Of a stretch of 64,000 nt of DNA, positions 1 to 8,311 are shown piece by piece. The stretch spans positions 2,170,001 through 2,234,000 of the forward strand of contig NZ_CP168496.1 of the NCBI RefSeq assembly GCF_042944905.1. Reading direction: 5' to 3'. The position numbers were made by a program, and so were the translations under genes. The notes below the pieces were generated by a model. The model was not told the DNA's origin. It was given only the letters and a program-made list of their open reading frames with translations, and ran no database searches. Source of the DNA: Psychrobacillus sp042944905. Lineage in GTDB: Bacteria; Bacillota; Bacilli; Bacillales_A; Planococcaceae. Numbering within the stretch: position 1 is the stretch's first letter; each line of letters starts with the position of its first letter.

Positions 1-792
1 CGCGTCTCCAACTGTAATATCTGCTCCAAATTTACCAGGAGGAGTTAATGCTCCAAGCGCAAGTGGATTTGCAGAAACAACGAATAATGCTTTTTGTTCA
101 TGTGTTAGTTGTTCGACTCTCGCTAAATCTTCAATTTGACCAAAGAAGTTTGGATATTGGACTATTACTGCAGCAGTCTCTTCATCTACAAGTTCTTCTA
201 GTTTTGCTAAATCCGTTACACCATCATTTGTAGGGATCGAAACAACGTTCACATTTTGACCTTTTGCATACATTTTGACAACATCAATATATTCCGGATG
301 AACCGCTTCAGAAACTAATAATTTTTTTCTTTTTGTATGTCCTGCTGCTAAATTTCCTGCTTCTGCTAAAGCAGTTCCACCGTCATACATAGACGAGTTC
401 GCAAGATCCATTCCAGTTAATTCACAAATCATCGTTTGAAATTCAAAAATAGCTTGAAGCTCTCCTTGTGAGATTTCTGGTTGATACGGCGTATATGCTG
501 TATAAAATTCAGATCTAGATATAACATGATCTACAATGATTGGCTTAAAATGATCATACACACCAGCACCTAAAAATGATGCGTATTTTTTGCTATCCGC
601 ATTTTTATCCGCTAGAACAGATAATTCTTTCAATAAAGCTGACTCCGCTTTCGCAGGTTTAATATTATATTCCCCTTTAAATCGTACTTTCTCAGGGATA
701 TCTGCAAACAATTCATCAACGGAAGAAATGCCGATTACATCTAACATTTCCTTTTGATCTTGTTCAGTCATTGGTAGATAACGATGCTTCAT
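1..792 (-). CDS. gcvPA: Glycine dehydrogenase (decarboxylating) subunit 1, 3' end cut by the window edge
   Basis: The N-terminal 264 residues are visible and the rest lies left of position 1. The start is ATG at 792, preceded by a purine-rich GAAAGAGG sequence. The protein begins MKHRYLPMTEQDQKEMLDVI and contains YTPYQPEISQGELQAIFEFQ and the nearby DLANSSMYDGGTALAEA stretch, both typical of the N-terminal half of the split P-protein. In Gram-positives GcvPA and GcvPB together form the PLP-dependent decarboxylase, which passes the aminomethyl group of glycine to lipoyl-GcvH. The gene lies 23 bp downstream of gcvT on the same strand, so it should be cotranscribed from the riboswitch-controlled promoter near 2.2 kb. 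gcvPB should follow to the left. Confidence 0.95.
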   Translation of the reverse strand, partial: MKHRYLPMTEQDQKEMLDVIGISSVDELFADIPEKVRFKGEYNIKPAKAESALLKELSVLADKNADSKKYASFLGAGVYDHFKPIIVDHVISRSEFYTAYTPYQPEISQGELQAIFEFQTMICELTGMDLANSSMYDGGTALAEAGNLAAGHTKRKKLLVSEAVHPEYIDVVKMYAKGQNVNVVSIPTNDGVTDLAKLEELVDEETAAVIVQYPNFFGQIEDLARVEQLTHEQKALFVVSANPLALGALTPPGKFGADITVGDA

Positions 793-815
793 CAATGGAC
801 AACCTCTTTCTGCAA

Positions 816-1919
816 TTATTTTTGTCTTTTATAAAATGGCGTGGCTACAGTAACAGCTTTCAGACGTTTATTTCTAATTTCAACTTCTAACTCTTGACCG
901 AGTTCTGCAAATGTTGCGTCAATTAATACCAGACCAATATTTTTTTTCAGTGTAGGCGACTGTGTACCTGTCGTAACAATTCCTATTTGCTTTTCACCAA
1001 CGAACACTGGATATCCAGTACGTGGAATACCTTTGTCAATCATTTCAATTCCAACACTTTTTCGAGGAGTACCATTTTCTTTTTGATTAGCCAATACAGA
1101 TTTACCATTGAAATCTTGTTCTTTTTTAAGTTTTACTACGAATCCTAAACCTGCTTCGAGAGGAGAAATGTCTTTGGATAACTCTTGTCCGTATAAAGGA
1201 AGGCAAGCTTCAAAACGTAATGTATCACGTGCTCCAAGTCCACAAGGAAGAAGTCCATCTTCTTTTCCTGCTTTATGGATACTGCTCCATATGTCCGAAA
1301 CATTATTGCTTGCTGTATAAATTTCAAATCCATCTTCACCAGTGTAACCAGTACGAGAGATCAGAACTGTTTTTCCAGCTACTTCGATATTATCCACAAA
1401 ACGGAAGAATCCAATTTCATCAAGATTTTTAGAAGTTAGTTTTTGTAAAATGCTTTGTGCTAACGGCCCCTGCAATGCAAGTAGACCATATTCATCCGAT
1501 TTATTAACTAGTTCAACATCATCAGTTGCATTTTGTTTCATCCATTCAAAATCTTTTTCAATATTGGATGCATTCACTACTAATAAATAGTTGTTTTCTT
1601 CTTTTTTATAAACTAATAAATCATCCACAATGCCGCCATCTTCATAACACATTGCAGTATACTGTGCTTGACCACTCACTAATTTGGAGACATCATTCGT
1701 TATCAATTTTTGTAGAAATGCTTCAGCTTTTGAACCTGTAACCGTTATTTCTCCCATATGAGAAACATCAAACAATCCTGCTTTTGTTCTTACTGCTTCG
1801 TGTTCTTCTTTAATACTAGAAAATTGCACAGGTAATTCCCAGCCACCAAAATCGATTGTTTTTCCTCCATAAGTTGCATAGTCATTAAATAGAGGTGTAC
1901 GTTTCAACTGTTCCGACAA
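816..1919 (-). CDS. gcvT: Aminomethyltransferase, T-protein of the glycine cleavage system
   Basis: A 367-residue protein beginning (L/M)SEQLKRTPLFNDYATYGGK, with FGGWELPVQFSSIKEEH and GLFDVSHMGE near the N-terminus and the C-terminal GCV_T barrel. It transfers the methylene group from aminomethyl-lipoyl-H protein to tetrahydrofolate and releases ammonia. I place the start at TTG 1919, because AAAGGGGGAGA (1934-1924) lies at the right distance. An upstream in-frame GTG at 1946 would put that ribosome binding site inside the gene. It is the first gene of gcvT-gcvPA, directly below a tandem glycine riboswitch and its terminator. Confidence 0.95.
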   Translation of the reverse strand: MSEQLKRTPLFNDYATYGGKTIDFGGWELPVQFSSIKEEHEAVRTKAGLFDVSHMGEITVTGSKAEAFLQKLITNDVSKLVSGQAQYTAMCYEDGGIVDDLLVYKKEENNYLLVVNASNIEKDFEWMKQNATDDVELVNKSDEYGLLALQGPLAQSILQKLTSKNLDEIGFFRFVDNIEVAGKTVLISRTGYTGEDGFEIYTASNNVSDIWSSIHKAGKEDGLLPCGLGARDTLRFEACLPLYGQELSKDISPLEAGLGFVVKLKKEQDFNGKSVLANQKENGTPRKSVGIEMIDKGIPRTGYPVFVGEKQIGIVTTGTQSPTLKKNIGLVLIDATFAELGQELEVEIRNKRLKAVTVATPFYKRQK

Positions 1920-1948
1920 AAAAATCTCCCCCTTTTGAATTTTCACAC

Positions 1949-1995
1949 AAAAAAGGACAGAAAAACCCCTTTTTAAAAACAGGGGTTCTCTGTCC
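1949..1995 (-). terminator. Riboswitch expression-platform terminator before gcvT
   Basis: Read on the minus strand, GGACAGA..AACCCC (1995-1982) pairs with GGGGTT..TCTGTCC (1970-1955), followed by a run of Ts (1954-1949). It lies between the second glycine aptamer and gcvT and shares the GGACAGAG segment with the aptamer end. That sharing is the expected arrangement for a glycine ON switch. Confidence 0.85.
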
Positions 1996-2162
1996 TGGCA
2001 CCTGAAAGTTTACCAAAATGGCTTTCCTCTTTGGTGGCTTTGCGTAATATAAACGAAAGCACTCTCCAGAGTTGCGTCCTATACGAGTTCTTTTGCCTGA
2101 GAGATTCATAAAATTCATTATTTGCTCCTTCGGCGACGCATCGAATGCGTTCTCTCCCCGTA
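1989..2162 (-). ncRNA. Tandem glycine riboswitch
   Basis: On the minus strand the first aptamer runs from GGGGAGAGAACGC through CGCCGAAGGAGCAAA and AATCTCTCAGGCAAAAG to AGGACGCAACTCTGGAGAG. The second aptamer follows with CACCAAAGAGGAAAG and AACTTTCAGGTGCCAGGACAGAG. These are the conserved cores of two consecutive gcvT-class aptamers. Aptamer 2 ends in the strand of the terminator at 1995-1949. By family knowledge, glycine binding prevents termination and turns on gcvT-gcvPA-gcvPB for glycine breakdown. Confidence 0.93.
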
Positions 2163-2204
2163 TGCTCATCCGCTATATCTGTATTATTCACTCGCTTTGT
2201 CTAT

Positions 2205-2233
2205 ATCCTAACATTGAAAGATAAAGGAAGCAA
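2205..2233 (-). promoter_or_regulatory. SigA-type promoter of the gcv operon
   Basis: On the minus strand, TTGCTT (2233-2228), 17 bp, TAGGAT (2210-2205). The predicted start near 2198 leaves the whole tandem riboswitch in the leader. Confidence 0.6.
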
Positions 2234-2285
2234 TCTTTTTAATAAATTACTTTAAATACGAACGTTATTCAAGGAATGACCATAA

Positions 2286-2798
2286 TTATTCGCCTTTCAA
2301 CCTATTTACTTGATATCCAGCATATTCTGTCACTTGTCTTAAGGGGCGATTCTCTGTAAGAATTGTAATATGCGCTGATTTCTTATAAAATTTTCTCCGC
2401 TTATTATATAACTGCTCCAATTCTTCTCTCGTACTACTTTGTACAATCGGTCTATTTTTATCATTTTTTATTCTGATCCAAATATCATGGAACGTTGCAT
2501 CTAAAAATAAAACTAAACCAGTTTTTCGCATAATTCGGATATTCTCATCATTCATTGCAACCCCACCACCAGTCGAAATAATACATGATTCATTTCGAAA
2601 GTTTTGAAGGAATTCCGTTTCTAATTTTCGAAAATACACCTCTCCACTCTGCTCAAATATTTCTGGAATTGTCTTTTGTTCATTTTTCACAATCTCTTTA
2701 TCCATATCATAATAAGGCATTTTTAATAAATAGCTCAGCCTTCTCCCGACCGCACTTTTTCCACTTCCCATAAAACCAACTAAATATACTTTGTACAT
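2286..2798 (-). CDS. aroK: Shikimate kinase
   Basis: A 170-residue protein that phosphorylates shikimate at the 3-hydroxyl in the chorismate pathway. It has a Walker A GFMGSGKS at residues 8-15, the shikimate-binding DMDKEI near 32, an ISTGGGVA motif near 76, and the lid arginine in NDKNRPIV. Its length is normal for the family. It follows comGG by only 27 bp on the same strand with no visible terminator between them, so late comG read-through into aroK is possible. The ribosome binding site is weak (GGTGA). Confidence 0.92.
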   Translation of the reverse strand: MYKVYLVGFMGSGKSAVGRRLSYLLKMPYYDMDKEIVKNEQKTIPEIFEQSGEVYFRKLETEFLQNFRNESCIISTGGGVAMNDENIRIMRKTGLVLFLDATFHDIWIRIKNDKNRPIVQSSTREELEQLYNKRRKFYKKSAHITILTENRPLRQVTEYAGYQVNRLKGE

Positions 2799-2825
2799 GA
2801 TTCACCAACTCACTACATACCAGGA

Positions 2826-3020
2826 TTATTTTACGCGTTCGTTTAAATTTTCTATTCTTTTGATAGTAGCATTAATATTGTTCAATTCCAACGAATCATA
2901 CGTTCGATATTTTGATTGGTATGCAGCAGTTATCGCAAATAATGAAAAACAAACGATTAATAGCAATAAAATAGCGGCAGGAAGTAATACCCCTTTCTCA
3001 TTCTGAATGAAATGTAACAT
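2826..3020 (-). CDS. comGG: Competence pseudopilus minor protein ComGG-like
   Basis: A 64-residue protein with residues 1-10 polar (NEKG before the membrane segment), one hydrophobic helix (about 11-32), and a short polar tail. This is the layout of ComGG, although sequence conservation in this family is low. Position carries much of the call: it is the last gene of comGA-GG and overlaps the comGF end by 23 bp. It is shorter than the B. subtilis protein (about 124 residues), so it may be a reduced form. Confidence 0.7.
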   Translation of the reverse strand: MLHFIQNEKGVLLPAAILLLLIVCFSLFAITAAYQSKYRTYDSLELNNINATIKRIENLNERVK

Positions 3021-3453
3021 AAAATGTGTGCTCCTTTTTTATCCCGTTCATAAAATCTACAGCAAGCTTCAATGAATTTCCTTCCAGGTTAACTGATATA
3101 GATTTTACATGGAGCAACATCTGTTCATGACCTAATCTATTTTTCTGTTTTCTAATTAAATTTTCATATATCTCTATATCAAACTCTTCACCATTTTTTC
3201 GAAAACGTATACCCATATCTTCTCTTTGCACCATTATTATTTCTACATGATTTAAATAGGTTTCTACGTCCTGTATAAAAAGTGCCCATTCTATCTCAGT
3301 TGGATTTGTCACATTATCTTCCATCTTATGTACCAATCCAACCGTTATTGCAAATATTTGAGAAAACACCATTAATACCGAAAGTTGAATAATTCCTTCT
3401 ATTAATGTATATCCAGCTTCTTTGTTTCCTTTCAAAAGGAAATTGATAAGCAA
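2998..3453 (-). CDS. comGF: Competence minor pseudopilin ComGF
   Basis: A 151-residue protein with a prepilin-like N-terminus: NKEAGYTLIEGIIQLSVLM around residues 10-28, with Gly at -1 and Glu at +5, as prepilin peptidase ComC requires. The C-terminal half fits the ComGF family. It overlaps comGE upstream by 22 bp and comGG downstream by 23 bp, so translation is probably coupled. The start is TTG at 3453 with GGAGAAATATAA upstream. Confidence 0.82.
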   Translation of the reverse strand: MLINFLLKGNKEAGYTLIEGIIQLSVLMVFSQIFAITVGLVHKMEDNVTNPTEIEWALFIQDVETYLNHVEIIMVQREDMGIRFRKNGEEFDIEIYENLIRKQKNRLGHEQMLLHVKSISVNLEGNSLKLAVDFMNGIKKEHTFYVTFHSE

Positions 3454-3740
3454 TTATATTTCTCCTCTCGCATCCCTTCATAGTTCACACAGATTTGTTC
3501 ATCATCGATTTCAAATGTGTATAGTAGGTTATCCATTTGCATTTTCCCACTTAAGATGTTTTCTGCAATATGCATTTTTATGCCCTCATGCATGACAATA
3601 GAAGAATGATATTTTCGTCTTTTCTCTTCAAGCTGTGTTGCCATATTACTCAATAATGGAAGCAAAGTTGTTGCAATTAGAAAAATAACACTTAAAGAAA
3701 CAATCGTTTCAGGCAAGGAAAACCCTCTGCTATTATTCAT
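3432..3740 (-). CDS. comGE: Competence minor pseudopilin ComGE
   Basis: A 102-residue protein with the type IV prepilin-like leader MNNSRGFSLPETIVSLSVIF followed by a membrane helix and a short extracellular part. ComGE is a minor pseudopilin of the DNA-uptake pseudopilus. It overlaps comGD by 8 bp. The usual +5 Glu is present (GFSLPE). Confidence 0.8.
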   Translation of the reverse strand: MNNSRGFSLPETIVSLSVIFLIATTLLPLLSNMATQLEEKRRKYHSSIVMHEGIKMHIAENILSGKMQMDNLLYTFEIDDEQICVNYEGMREEKYNCLSISF

Positions 3741-4167
3741 AATTCATCCTACCTCTACCAATATAAAGCGTTACTTTTTTAAGGCCATTCTTTGTTTCAA
3801 ATAATAATGTTCCGAATTCTTTCACTGATCCGTTTGGATGAAAGGCAATCTCTTTTAAGTTACTATTTTTAGATAGACGAACTCCAATTGGCATCCCGTA
3901 TTCAAATAGTTCTACATTTGCGGATTTGGCAATATATTTTGAACCATTTTCCTTAAAATTGATATACGTATATTTTTGCTCCCCAATCGATATACTCTGC
4001 AGTCTTTGAACATCCAATTGAAATTGCTTAAAAAAGCGTTTTTCCTCTACCTCCTCAAGCTTAGAAGTAGCAACAAAAATAATAGAAGATGTCATAACCA
4101 TGACTATAGACAAAACGAGCAACAGTTCGATTAACGTAAATCCTCTTTCATTTGATTTAACCACCAC
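3733..4167 (-). CDS. comGD: Competence minor pseudopilin ComGD
   Basis: A 144-residue protein with cleavage motif ERGFTLIELLLVLSIVMVM at residues 7-25 and a GspH-like C-terminal part. It is a minor pseudopilin of the transformation machinery. It starts at GTG 4167, overlapping the end of comGC by 11 bp. GGTTCTGAAGCAAG upstream is a poor ribosome binding site, so coupling to comGC is likely. Confidence 0.83.
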   Translation of the reverse strand: MVVKSNERGFTLIELLLVLSIVMVMTSSIIFVATSKLEEVEEKRFFKQFQLDVQRLQSISIGEQKYTYINFKENGSKYIAKSANVELFEYGMPIGVRLSKNSNLKEIAFHPNGSVKEFGTLLFETKNGLKKVTLYIGRGRMNYE

Positions 4168-4501
4168 TTGCTTCAGAACCCGATGCTACTTCACCTTCAA
4201 TAGTCACACTTCCATTATCAGGATTGATATTAACTACCGTCCCATTTGGACATGTTTTATCCCCTTTTAAATAACCTTCCTTGGATAATTCGTCTAAAGT
4301 CGGAACCTTTTTCTTCTCAATTTTATACGCTTCAATCTGCCCCTCGAGCATGCGCGCAAAAGCTTTACAACCTTTATCATCAATAGACGCGGAATGTTTT
4401 GTTACATTTGGAATAGTAATTAATATTAAAATAGAAATAATTAGCAACACGATCATCATTTCCACAAGCGTGAAACCTTTGCTATTTCTTATAAATTTCA
4501 T
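4157..4501 (-). CDS. comGC: Major competence pseudopilin ComGC
   Basis: A 114-residue protein carrying the canonical class 3 signal NSKGFTLVEMMIVLLIISIL. ComC (PilD-like) cleaves after Gly, and the mature protein polymerises into the pseudopilus that carries DNA through the wall. Two cysteines (GCKAF and KTCPNG) could form the disulfide known for ComGC. I chose ATG 4501 over an upstream in-frame TTG at 4525, because AGAGGAGAG lies 8 bp before the ATG and inside the longer reading. Confidence 0.92.
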   Translation of the reverse strand: MKFIRNSKGFTLVEMMIVLLIISILILITIPNVTKHSASIDDKGCKAFARMLEGQIEAYKIEKKKVPTLDELSKEGYLKGDKTCPNGTVVNINPDNGSVTIEGEVASGSEASGG

Positions 4502-4517
4502 CCTATTTTCTCTCCTC

Positions 4518-5582
4518 TTATACAATATTTATCATTTCATAGATTGGTAGAAGAATAGCTAAGTAAGCACCTATTATAAAAATAGCCAATATCAAAAAAA
4601 GGGTAGGTTGTAAAACACTTAAATACTTGGATATTTTCGTTTCAATTCTTTCTGTTAAAAATTCACTGTACAATGTCAGCTCTCTTCCAAGGTAACCACT
4701 ATTTTCTCCAAGTGTGACAAACTGTTGGAAATCCTCTGTAAAATAATTTGATAACAGGACGGCTTCAGAAAATGATTCACCGTGTACGATTTTATCTCTC
4801 ATTTGTTTCGAGATAAATTGAAGCGTAATATGTTCTTCTTGAGATACGAGTGCGTCAAAAGCTTGCTGTATGGATATGCCACTTTCTATTAGTCCCCCCA
4901 TTTCTCTTGAAAAGACTCTGGTCAAGAATAAATGGTACCAACTATTTACTAGTGGTAATTTCCCATAGAAAGCAAGTTGTTTTTTTGCATTTTTTTTACG
5001 CACTACAAAAATTACGACCGATATAGTTACTAAGGCAGTTGCCATACCAATTAAAAAATAATTGGGTAATTGCAGTAATACATTTGTCCAGATAATAGAG
5101 CTTTCTGATTCTAATGTGGTTCTTGTCCCAAGTAGAGACTCCATATTAGGTAGAAAATAAATTCGAAATATGGTAAACAACAAAAAAATAACAACAAAAA
5201 GAAACAAAGGGTACATTAATAAGTTATTTAATCTTTTTCTTGCTCTTTCAAAAATAGCTGATTGAACTCCCAAAACCGACACAGTTTCTTGAAGCTGTCC
5301 ATGTATCGTAGCAAGATTAATAGGAAGCAGTAATCGATTAGGGAATCCTAACAGCTTAAATACTTCTGTAACACTTGACCCATTTTTATGCACTTCCGTC
5401 ATTTTTTTAATCACGAAATCCGACTTTTTAACATGAAAAGGTAACAACATAGAAATTGCTTCATGAAATGTATAACCTTCTTTTAATAAATCACTCAATC
5501 TTTTTAAAAAAGAGGATTGAACACTTAACGGAATGGTTTCTTCTTTCCTAGCAAAATAATTATTTATTTTTTGAAATAACAC
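4518..5582 (-). CDS. comGB: Competence pseudopilus platform membrane protein ComGB
   Basis: A 354-residue GspF/PilC-type protein with two T2SSF domains. The first has LKRLSDLLKEGYTFHEAISML and the second GGLIESGISIQQAFDAL, and each is followed by membrane helices (about 120-140, 170-195, 320-345). It forms the inner-membrane platform that the ATPase ComGA drives. The start is GTG at 5582, overlapping comGA by 23 bp, with AAGGGAAGG upstream. Confidence 0.93.
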   Translation of the reverse strand: MLFQKINNYFARKEETIPLSVQSSFLKRLSDLLKEGYTFHEAISMLLPFHVKKSDFVIKKMTEVHKNGSSVTEVFKLLGFPNRLLLPINLATIHGQLQETVSVLGVQSAIFERARKRLNNLLMYPLFLFVVIFLLFTIFRIYFLPNMESLLGTRTTLESESSIIWTNVLLQLPNYFLIGMATALVTISVVIFVVRKKNAKKQLAFYGKLPLVNSWYHLFLTRVFSREMGGLIESGISIQQAFDALVSQEEHITLQFISKQMRDKIVHGESFSEAVLLSNYFTEDFQQFVTLGENSGYLGRELTLYSEFLTERIETKISKYLSVLQPTLFLILAIFIIGAYLAILLPIYEMINIV

Positions 5583-6579
5583 CTTCCCTTACTCCTCTCT
5601 CTAATTGATAAGAAAGCGTTAAAGAATAAGGAATTTGGAAATCACTCCCAGTCACAAGAGAGTTCAATGCTTCCACTAAAAATTCATCCGAAATAATTTC
5701 AAAAATAGCTGATAACTCCGGCTCCTTGGAAACGGATACCGTTACAAGTCTTTGTGCAACTATCCCAATAATCGTTTGCTTTAACTCTTCGGAAGAAATT
5801 CCAAGATCTATCAAACGATAAAATGAACCTACTGCATCTTTTGCATGAATAGTAGAGACGACAAGATGACCTGTGAGAGCTGCTTGAATGGCTGCTTTTG
5901 CTGTCGCTTCGTCTCGGATTTCTCCAATCATAATAACGTCTGGTGAGTGTCGTAATATGGCTTTCAACCCCGAAGCATATGTTACACCGGAGCGTTCGTT
6001 CACTTGGATTTGCAATAGATGAGATTGACTATTTTCAACTGGGTCTTCGAGGGAAATGACATGCCTATTTAAATTTTCCGAACAATATTTTGTAAGTGAA
6101 TACATCGTAGTTGACTTTCCTGACCCTGTGGGACCAACAAAAAGAATTAATCCTTGCCGATTATTTGCAAGTTCCACAATTTTGTCGGAAGCATCATGAA
6201 ATAATGATAAGGAATGTAAGAGCTTTGCATTGTCATGTTGTTGAAGACGTATAACTAATGATTCTTTGCCAAAAACAGAAGGCAAAGTAGAAACACGAAA
6301 AGAAAATTTTTGAGAGTTGAAAATTTGTTTAAAGGAACCGCTTTGTGGTTTTCTTTTTTCGCTGATATCAAGAGAGGATAAAAACTTGAAGTATGAAATA
6401 ATACGTTCGCCCATATTCAGGGGAAGCTTCCCTGCTTCAAACATTTGAGAATTTTTCTTAAAGTAATAAAAATAGTTCTCTTCGTTTGGGATCATGTGCA
6501 AATCAGAAGCACCAAATCTATGTGCTTTTTTAAGTAATTGAAAACATTTTTGTTCTACAATATTTTCTATTTGTTGCAT
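5560..6579 (-). CDS. comGA: Competence traffic ATPase ComGA
   Basis: A 339-residue GspE/PilB-family ATPase. Walker A is GPTGSGKST (about 148-156), the Asp box is VISLEDPVE, Walker B is DVIMIGEIRDEATAKAA, and the His box is LTGHLVVSTIHAKDA. It powers pseudopilus assembly for DNA uptake. It is the first of seven overlapping comG genes. The start has GGAGAAAGG eight bases upstream. A SigA-like promoter, a ComK box and a 5'-end hairpin lie above it. Confidence 0.95.
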   Translation of the reverse strand: MQQIENIVEQKCFQLLKKAHRFGASDLHMIPNEENYFYYFKKNSQMFEAGKLPLNMGERIISYFKFLSSLDISEKRKPQSGSFKQIFNSQKFSFRVSTLPSVFGKESLVIRLQQHDNAKLLHSLSLFHDASDKIVELANNRQGLILFVGPTGSGKSTTMYSLTKYCSENLNRHVISLEDPVENSQSHLLQIQVNERSGVTYASGLKAILRHSPDVIMIGEIRDEATAKAAIQAALTGHLVVSTIHAKDAVGSFYRLIDLGISSEELKQTIIGIVAQRLVTVSVSKEPELSAIFEIISDEFLVEALNSLVTGSDFQIPYSLTLSYQLERGVREGVISKNK

Positions 6580-6599
6580 GCATTTTTCCTTTCTCCAGC

Positions 6600-6626
6600 T
6601 ACAAGTTGCGACCGCTACAACTTGTA
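6600..6626 (-). other. 9-bp hairpin at the predicted 5' end of the comG mRNA
   Basis: TACAAGTTG (6600-6608) and CAACTTGTA (6618-6626) form a perfect inverted repeat with a 9-nt loop. The predicted transcription start is near 6627, so the stem begins at the very 5' end of the message. It could stabilise the mRNA or act as an operator. Confidence 0.6.
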
Positions 6627-6633
6627 CAACTCT

Positions 6634-6709
6634 AGTATAATCGAAAACGAAATAGAATGAAAGTAATTTTATTAAATTTTCAATTAATTAAGATAAAAAA
6701 GCATATTTT
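6634..6709 (-). promoter_or_regulatory. comG promoter with a ComK box
   Basis: The -10 is TATACT (6639-6634). The -35 is a poor TTTCAT (6662-6657) at 17 bp, as expected for an activator-dependent promoter. Upstream at 6697-6709 is a perfect AAAA-N5-TTTT box (N5 = GCATA). ComK normally binds two such boxes. The second is not convincing here; the best candidate (6658-6670) matches only partly and its spacing of 26 bp is not one of the known classes. Confidence 0.6.
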
Positions 6710-6950
6710 CTTATATGCCTACCAATAGTTTTTAAACCGTTTTGTATAACCTGAGAATAAGTAAGAGCATTGTAAAAATTGCATATATCAAATAGAAGTT
6801 CTATAATGGTTGTAAATTCATTTGTTGAAAATAGCTATAAATATTTTATGGTTGCAACAGACTATACGTAAATGCTGTTCAACAAGCTGATAAAATACAC
6901 ATTTTTGTGACAATGTGTATCGTAATATAGTTAGAAAGATAATATTCGGT

Positions 6951-6979
6951 TTACATGTATGAACTATTTCATTTATAAT
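6951..6979 (+). promoter_or_regulatory. SigA-type promoter of yqgY
   Basis: TTACAT (6951-6956), 17 bp, TATAAT (6974-6979), 43 bp before the yqgY start codon. The rest of the stretch 6710-6950 shows no gene. Confidence 0.7.
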
Positions 6980-7022
6980 GAGTAGGAGAATATTTGTGTC
7001 GTTGCAAAAGGAGGGACTACAA

Positions 7023-7265
7023 ATGGGCAATATGTATAAAGTGATGGCTTTCTGGACAGGGATTTTTGCAGTTATGTTTTATTTAGGTGATATGACAGAA
7101 GCTTCTTTACTATTTTTAGCTAATACAGGAATTTTCCTACTTTTAGGCTTCTTAAACCTTTCTGAACGTATGTATATGTACATCTTCGGAGCTTACTTAA
7201 TGTTCTTCTTCGCCGGTTTTACATACTATACTACGTTTATTCACGTACCTGGCGGTGGGCATTAA
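7023..7265 (+). CDS. yqgY: Small membrane protein, DUF2626 family (YqgY-like)
   Basis: An 80-residue protein of unknown function, conserved in Bacillales. It has two or three hydrophobic helices (about 5-20, 25-42, 48-65) and ends in a glycine-rich, histidine-terminated tail (HVPGGGH). The start ATG 7023 has AAAAGGAGGGAC upstream; an in-frame extension to 6978 lacks one. It has its own promoter and terminator and stands between comG and the metallo-hydrolase, as in B. subtilis. Confidence 0.85.
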   Translation: MGNMYKVMAFWTGIFAVMFYLGDMTEASLLFLANTGIFLLLGFLNLSERMYMYIFGAYLMFFFAGFTYYTTFIHVPGGGH

Positions 7266-7281
7266 TTATTTACCACCAAAA

Positions 7282-7310
7282 AGCAGCTCATTTTATTGAG
7301 CTGCTTTTTT
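7282..7310 (+). terminator. Bidirectional terminator between yqgY and yqgX
   Basis: AGCAGCTCA (7282-7290), a 6-nt loop and TGAGCTGCT (7297-7305) form a 9-bp stem. Ts follow on the plus strand, and As precede it so that it also works on the minus strand for the convergent hydrolase gene. Confidence 0.85.
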
Positions 7311-7329
7311 CTTGCTATATTTGGTGTGA

Positions 7330-7968
7330 CTAAAAACCATTTAAAAATGGATTCGTTTCCATTTCTTCTTCCGGAGTAGTAGCCGCACCATGTCCGGGAT
7401 ATAAAATAGTTGTCGCTGGCAAAGTTAATAGCTTCGAATGAATGGACTTCATTAATTCTGCGTTATTTCCACCTGGCAAATCCGTTCTTCCTACACTATT
7501 TTGAAAAAGCGTATCCCCTACTATTGCAAAATCATCCTTCTTGAAATAGTACGTTATACTACCTGGCGAATGACCTGGTGTATGTAGTAATTCAAAAGAA
7601 AAGTCTCCTAATTCTAATTTCGTTTCATTTGTTAAAACATTATCCGCTTCTCTACAAATAATAGAGGGAATTTCAGCATATTTCCCTGAACCATTTTTCC
7701 CGGGATCTATTAACCATTTTTTTTCAGCAGTATGAATATAAACAGGGATTTTAAATACTTCTCTAACTTCATCAATTGCTCCAATATGATCAAAGTGAGC
7801 ATGCGTTAGCAAAATTGCGATTGGCTTCAAATTTAAACGCTGGAGTTCACGTATTAATTTTTCTCCATCTCCACCTGGATCAAAAATTAAACATTGCTTG
7901 GACGTGTTAGATACAACATAACAATTAGTTTGTATAAAACCTAGTGGATAAGTTCTTACATTTAACAT
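7330..7968 (-). CDS. yqgX: MBL-fold metallo-hydrolase (YqgX/glyoxalase II-like)
   Basis: A 212-residue metallo-beta-lactamase fold protein with the metal-binding signature THAHFDHIGA (about 54-63), TPGHSPGS near 130, GDTLF near 150 and PGHG near 190. These supply the dinuclear zinc ligands of hydroxyacylglutathione-hydrolase-like enzymes. The true thiol substrate is not known; bacillithiol adducts are a reasonable guess. I use ATG 7968, because an upstream GTG at 7977 lies inside the Shine-Dalgarno GAGGTGAT. Confidence 0.88.
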   Translation of the reverse strand: MLNVRTYPLGFIQTNCYVVSNTSKQCLIFDPGGDGEKLIRELQRLNLKPIAILLTHAHFDHIGAIDEVREVFKIPVYIHTAEKKWLIDPGKNGSGKYAEIPSIICREADNVLTNETKLELGDFSFELLHTPGHSPGSITYYFKKDDFAIVGDTLFQNSVGRTDLPGGNNAELMKSIHSKLLTLPATTILYPGHGAATTPEEEMETNPFLNGF

Positions 7969-8036
7969 AATAATCACCTCTCTATCATTTTAAACGATTT
8001 ACTAGTCTTTGTTCAATTAATCGCCACTTATTTCAC

Positions 8037-8065
8037 TCGACAAAAATGACGAATACAATTACAAT
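8037..8065 (+). promoter_or_regulatory. Promoter of yqgW
   Basis: TCGACA (8037-8042), 17 bp, TACAAT (8060-8065), about 57 bp before the start codon. It is a reasonable SigA match. Confidence 0.55.
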
Positions 8066-8121
8066 AGAAGAGGAATATGCAAAGCGGCATTCATTTTCTG
8101 ATGTCGAAAGGAGTGTCTTTC

Positions 8122-8301
8122 ATGAACTTATTAATGGTAATTTTTGGACTCGTTGCAATTTTAGCTGCAATCGGCACTTTTCAAGCTTTTAAAGAAAAGA
8201 ATGCACTAGGAGTCTTATTTAACTTTGGTTCGTTTGCTGTTTTTGGCTTCTTTACAGTCATGACTATCGTGAACCAAGGTTTTCCACCTAGCTTACACTA
8301 A
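8122..8301 (+). CDS. yqgW: Small membrane protein, DUF2759 family (YqgW-like)
   Basis: A 59-residue protein with two hydrophobic helices (1-18 and about 32-48) separated by the charged FKEKN, matching the DUF2759/YqgW family of unknown function. The start ATG 8122 follows GAAAGGAGTG. It is monocistronic, with a promoter and a very strong terminator. Confidence 0.8.
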   Translation: MNLLMVIFGLVAILAAIGTFQAFKEKNALGVLFNFGSFAVFGFFTVMTIVNQGFPPSLH

Positions 8302-8311
8302 AATGTAATAG

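Noticed and set aside
6658..6670. Second ComK box
   Set aside because: It matches only about six of eight key positions and lies 26 bp from the first box, which is not a known ComK spacing.
6818..7030. Minus-strand open frame between comG and yqgY
   Set aside because: It runs across the yqgY promoter and start, has no ribosome site, and looks like no known protein.
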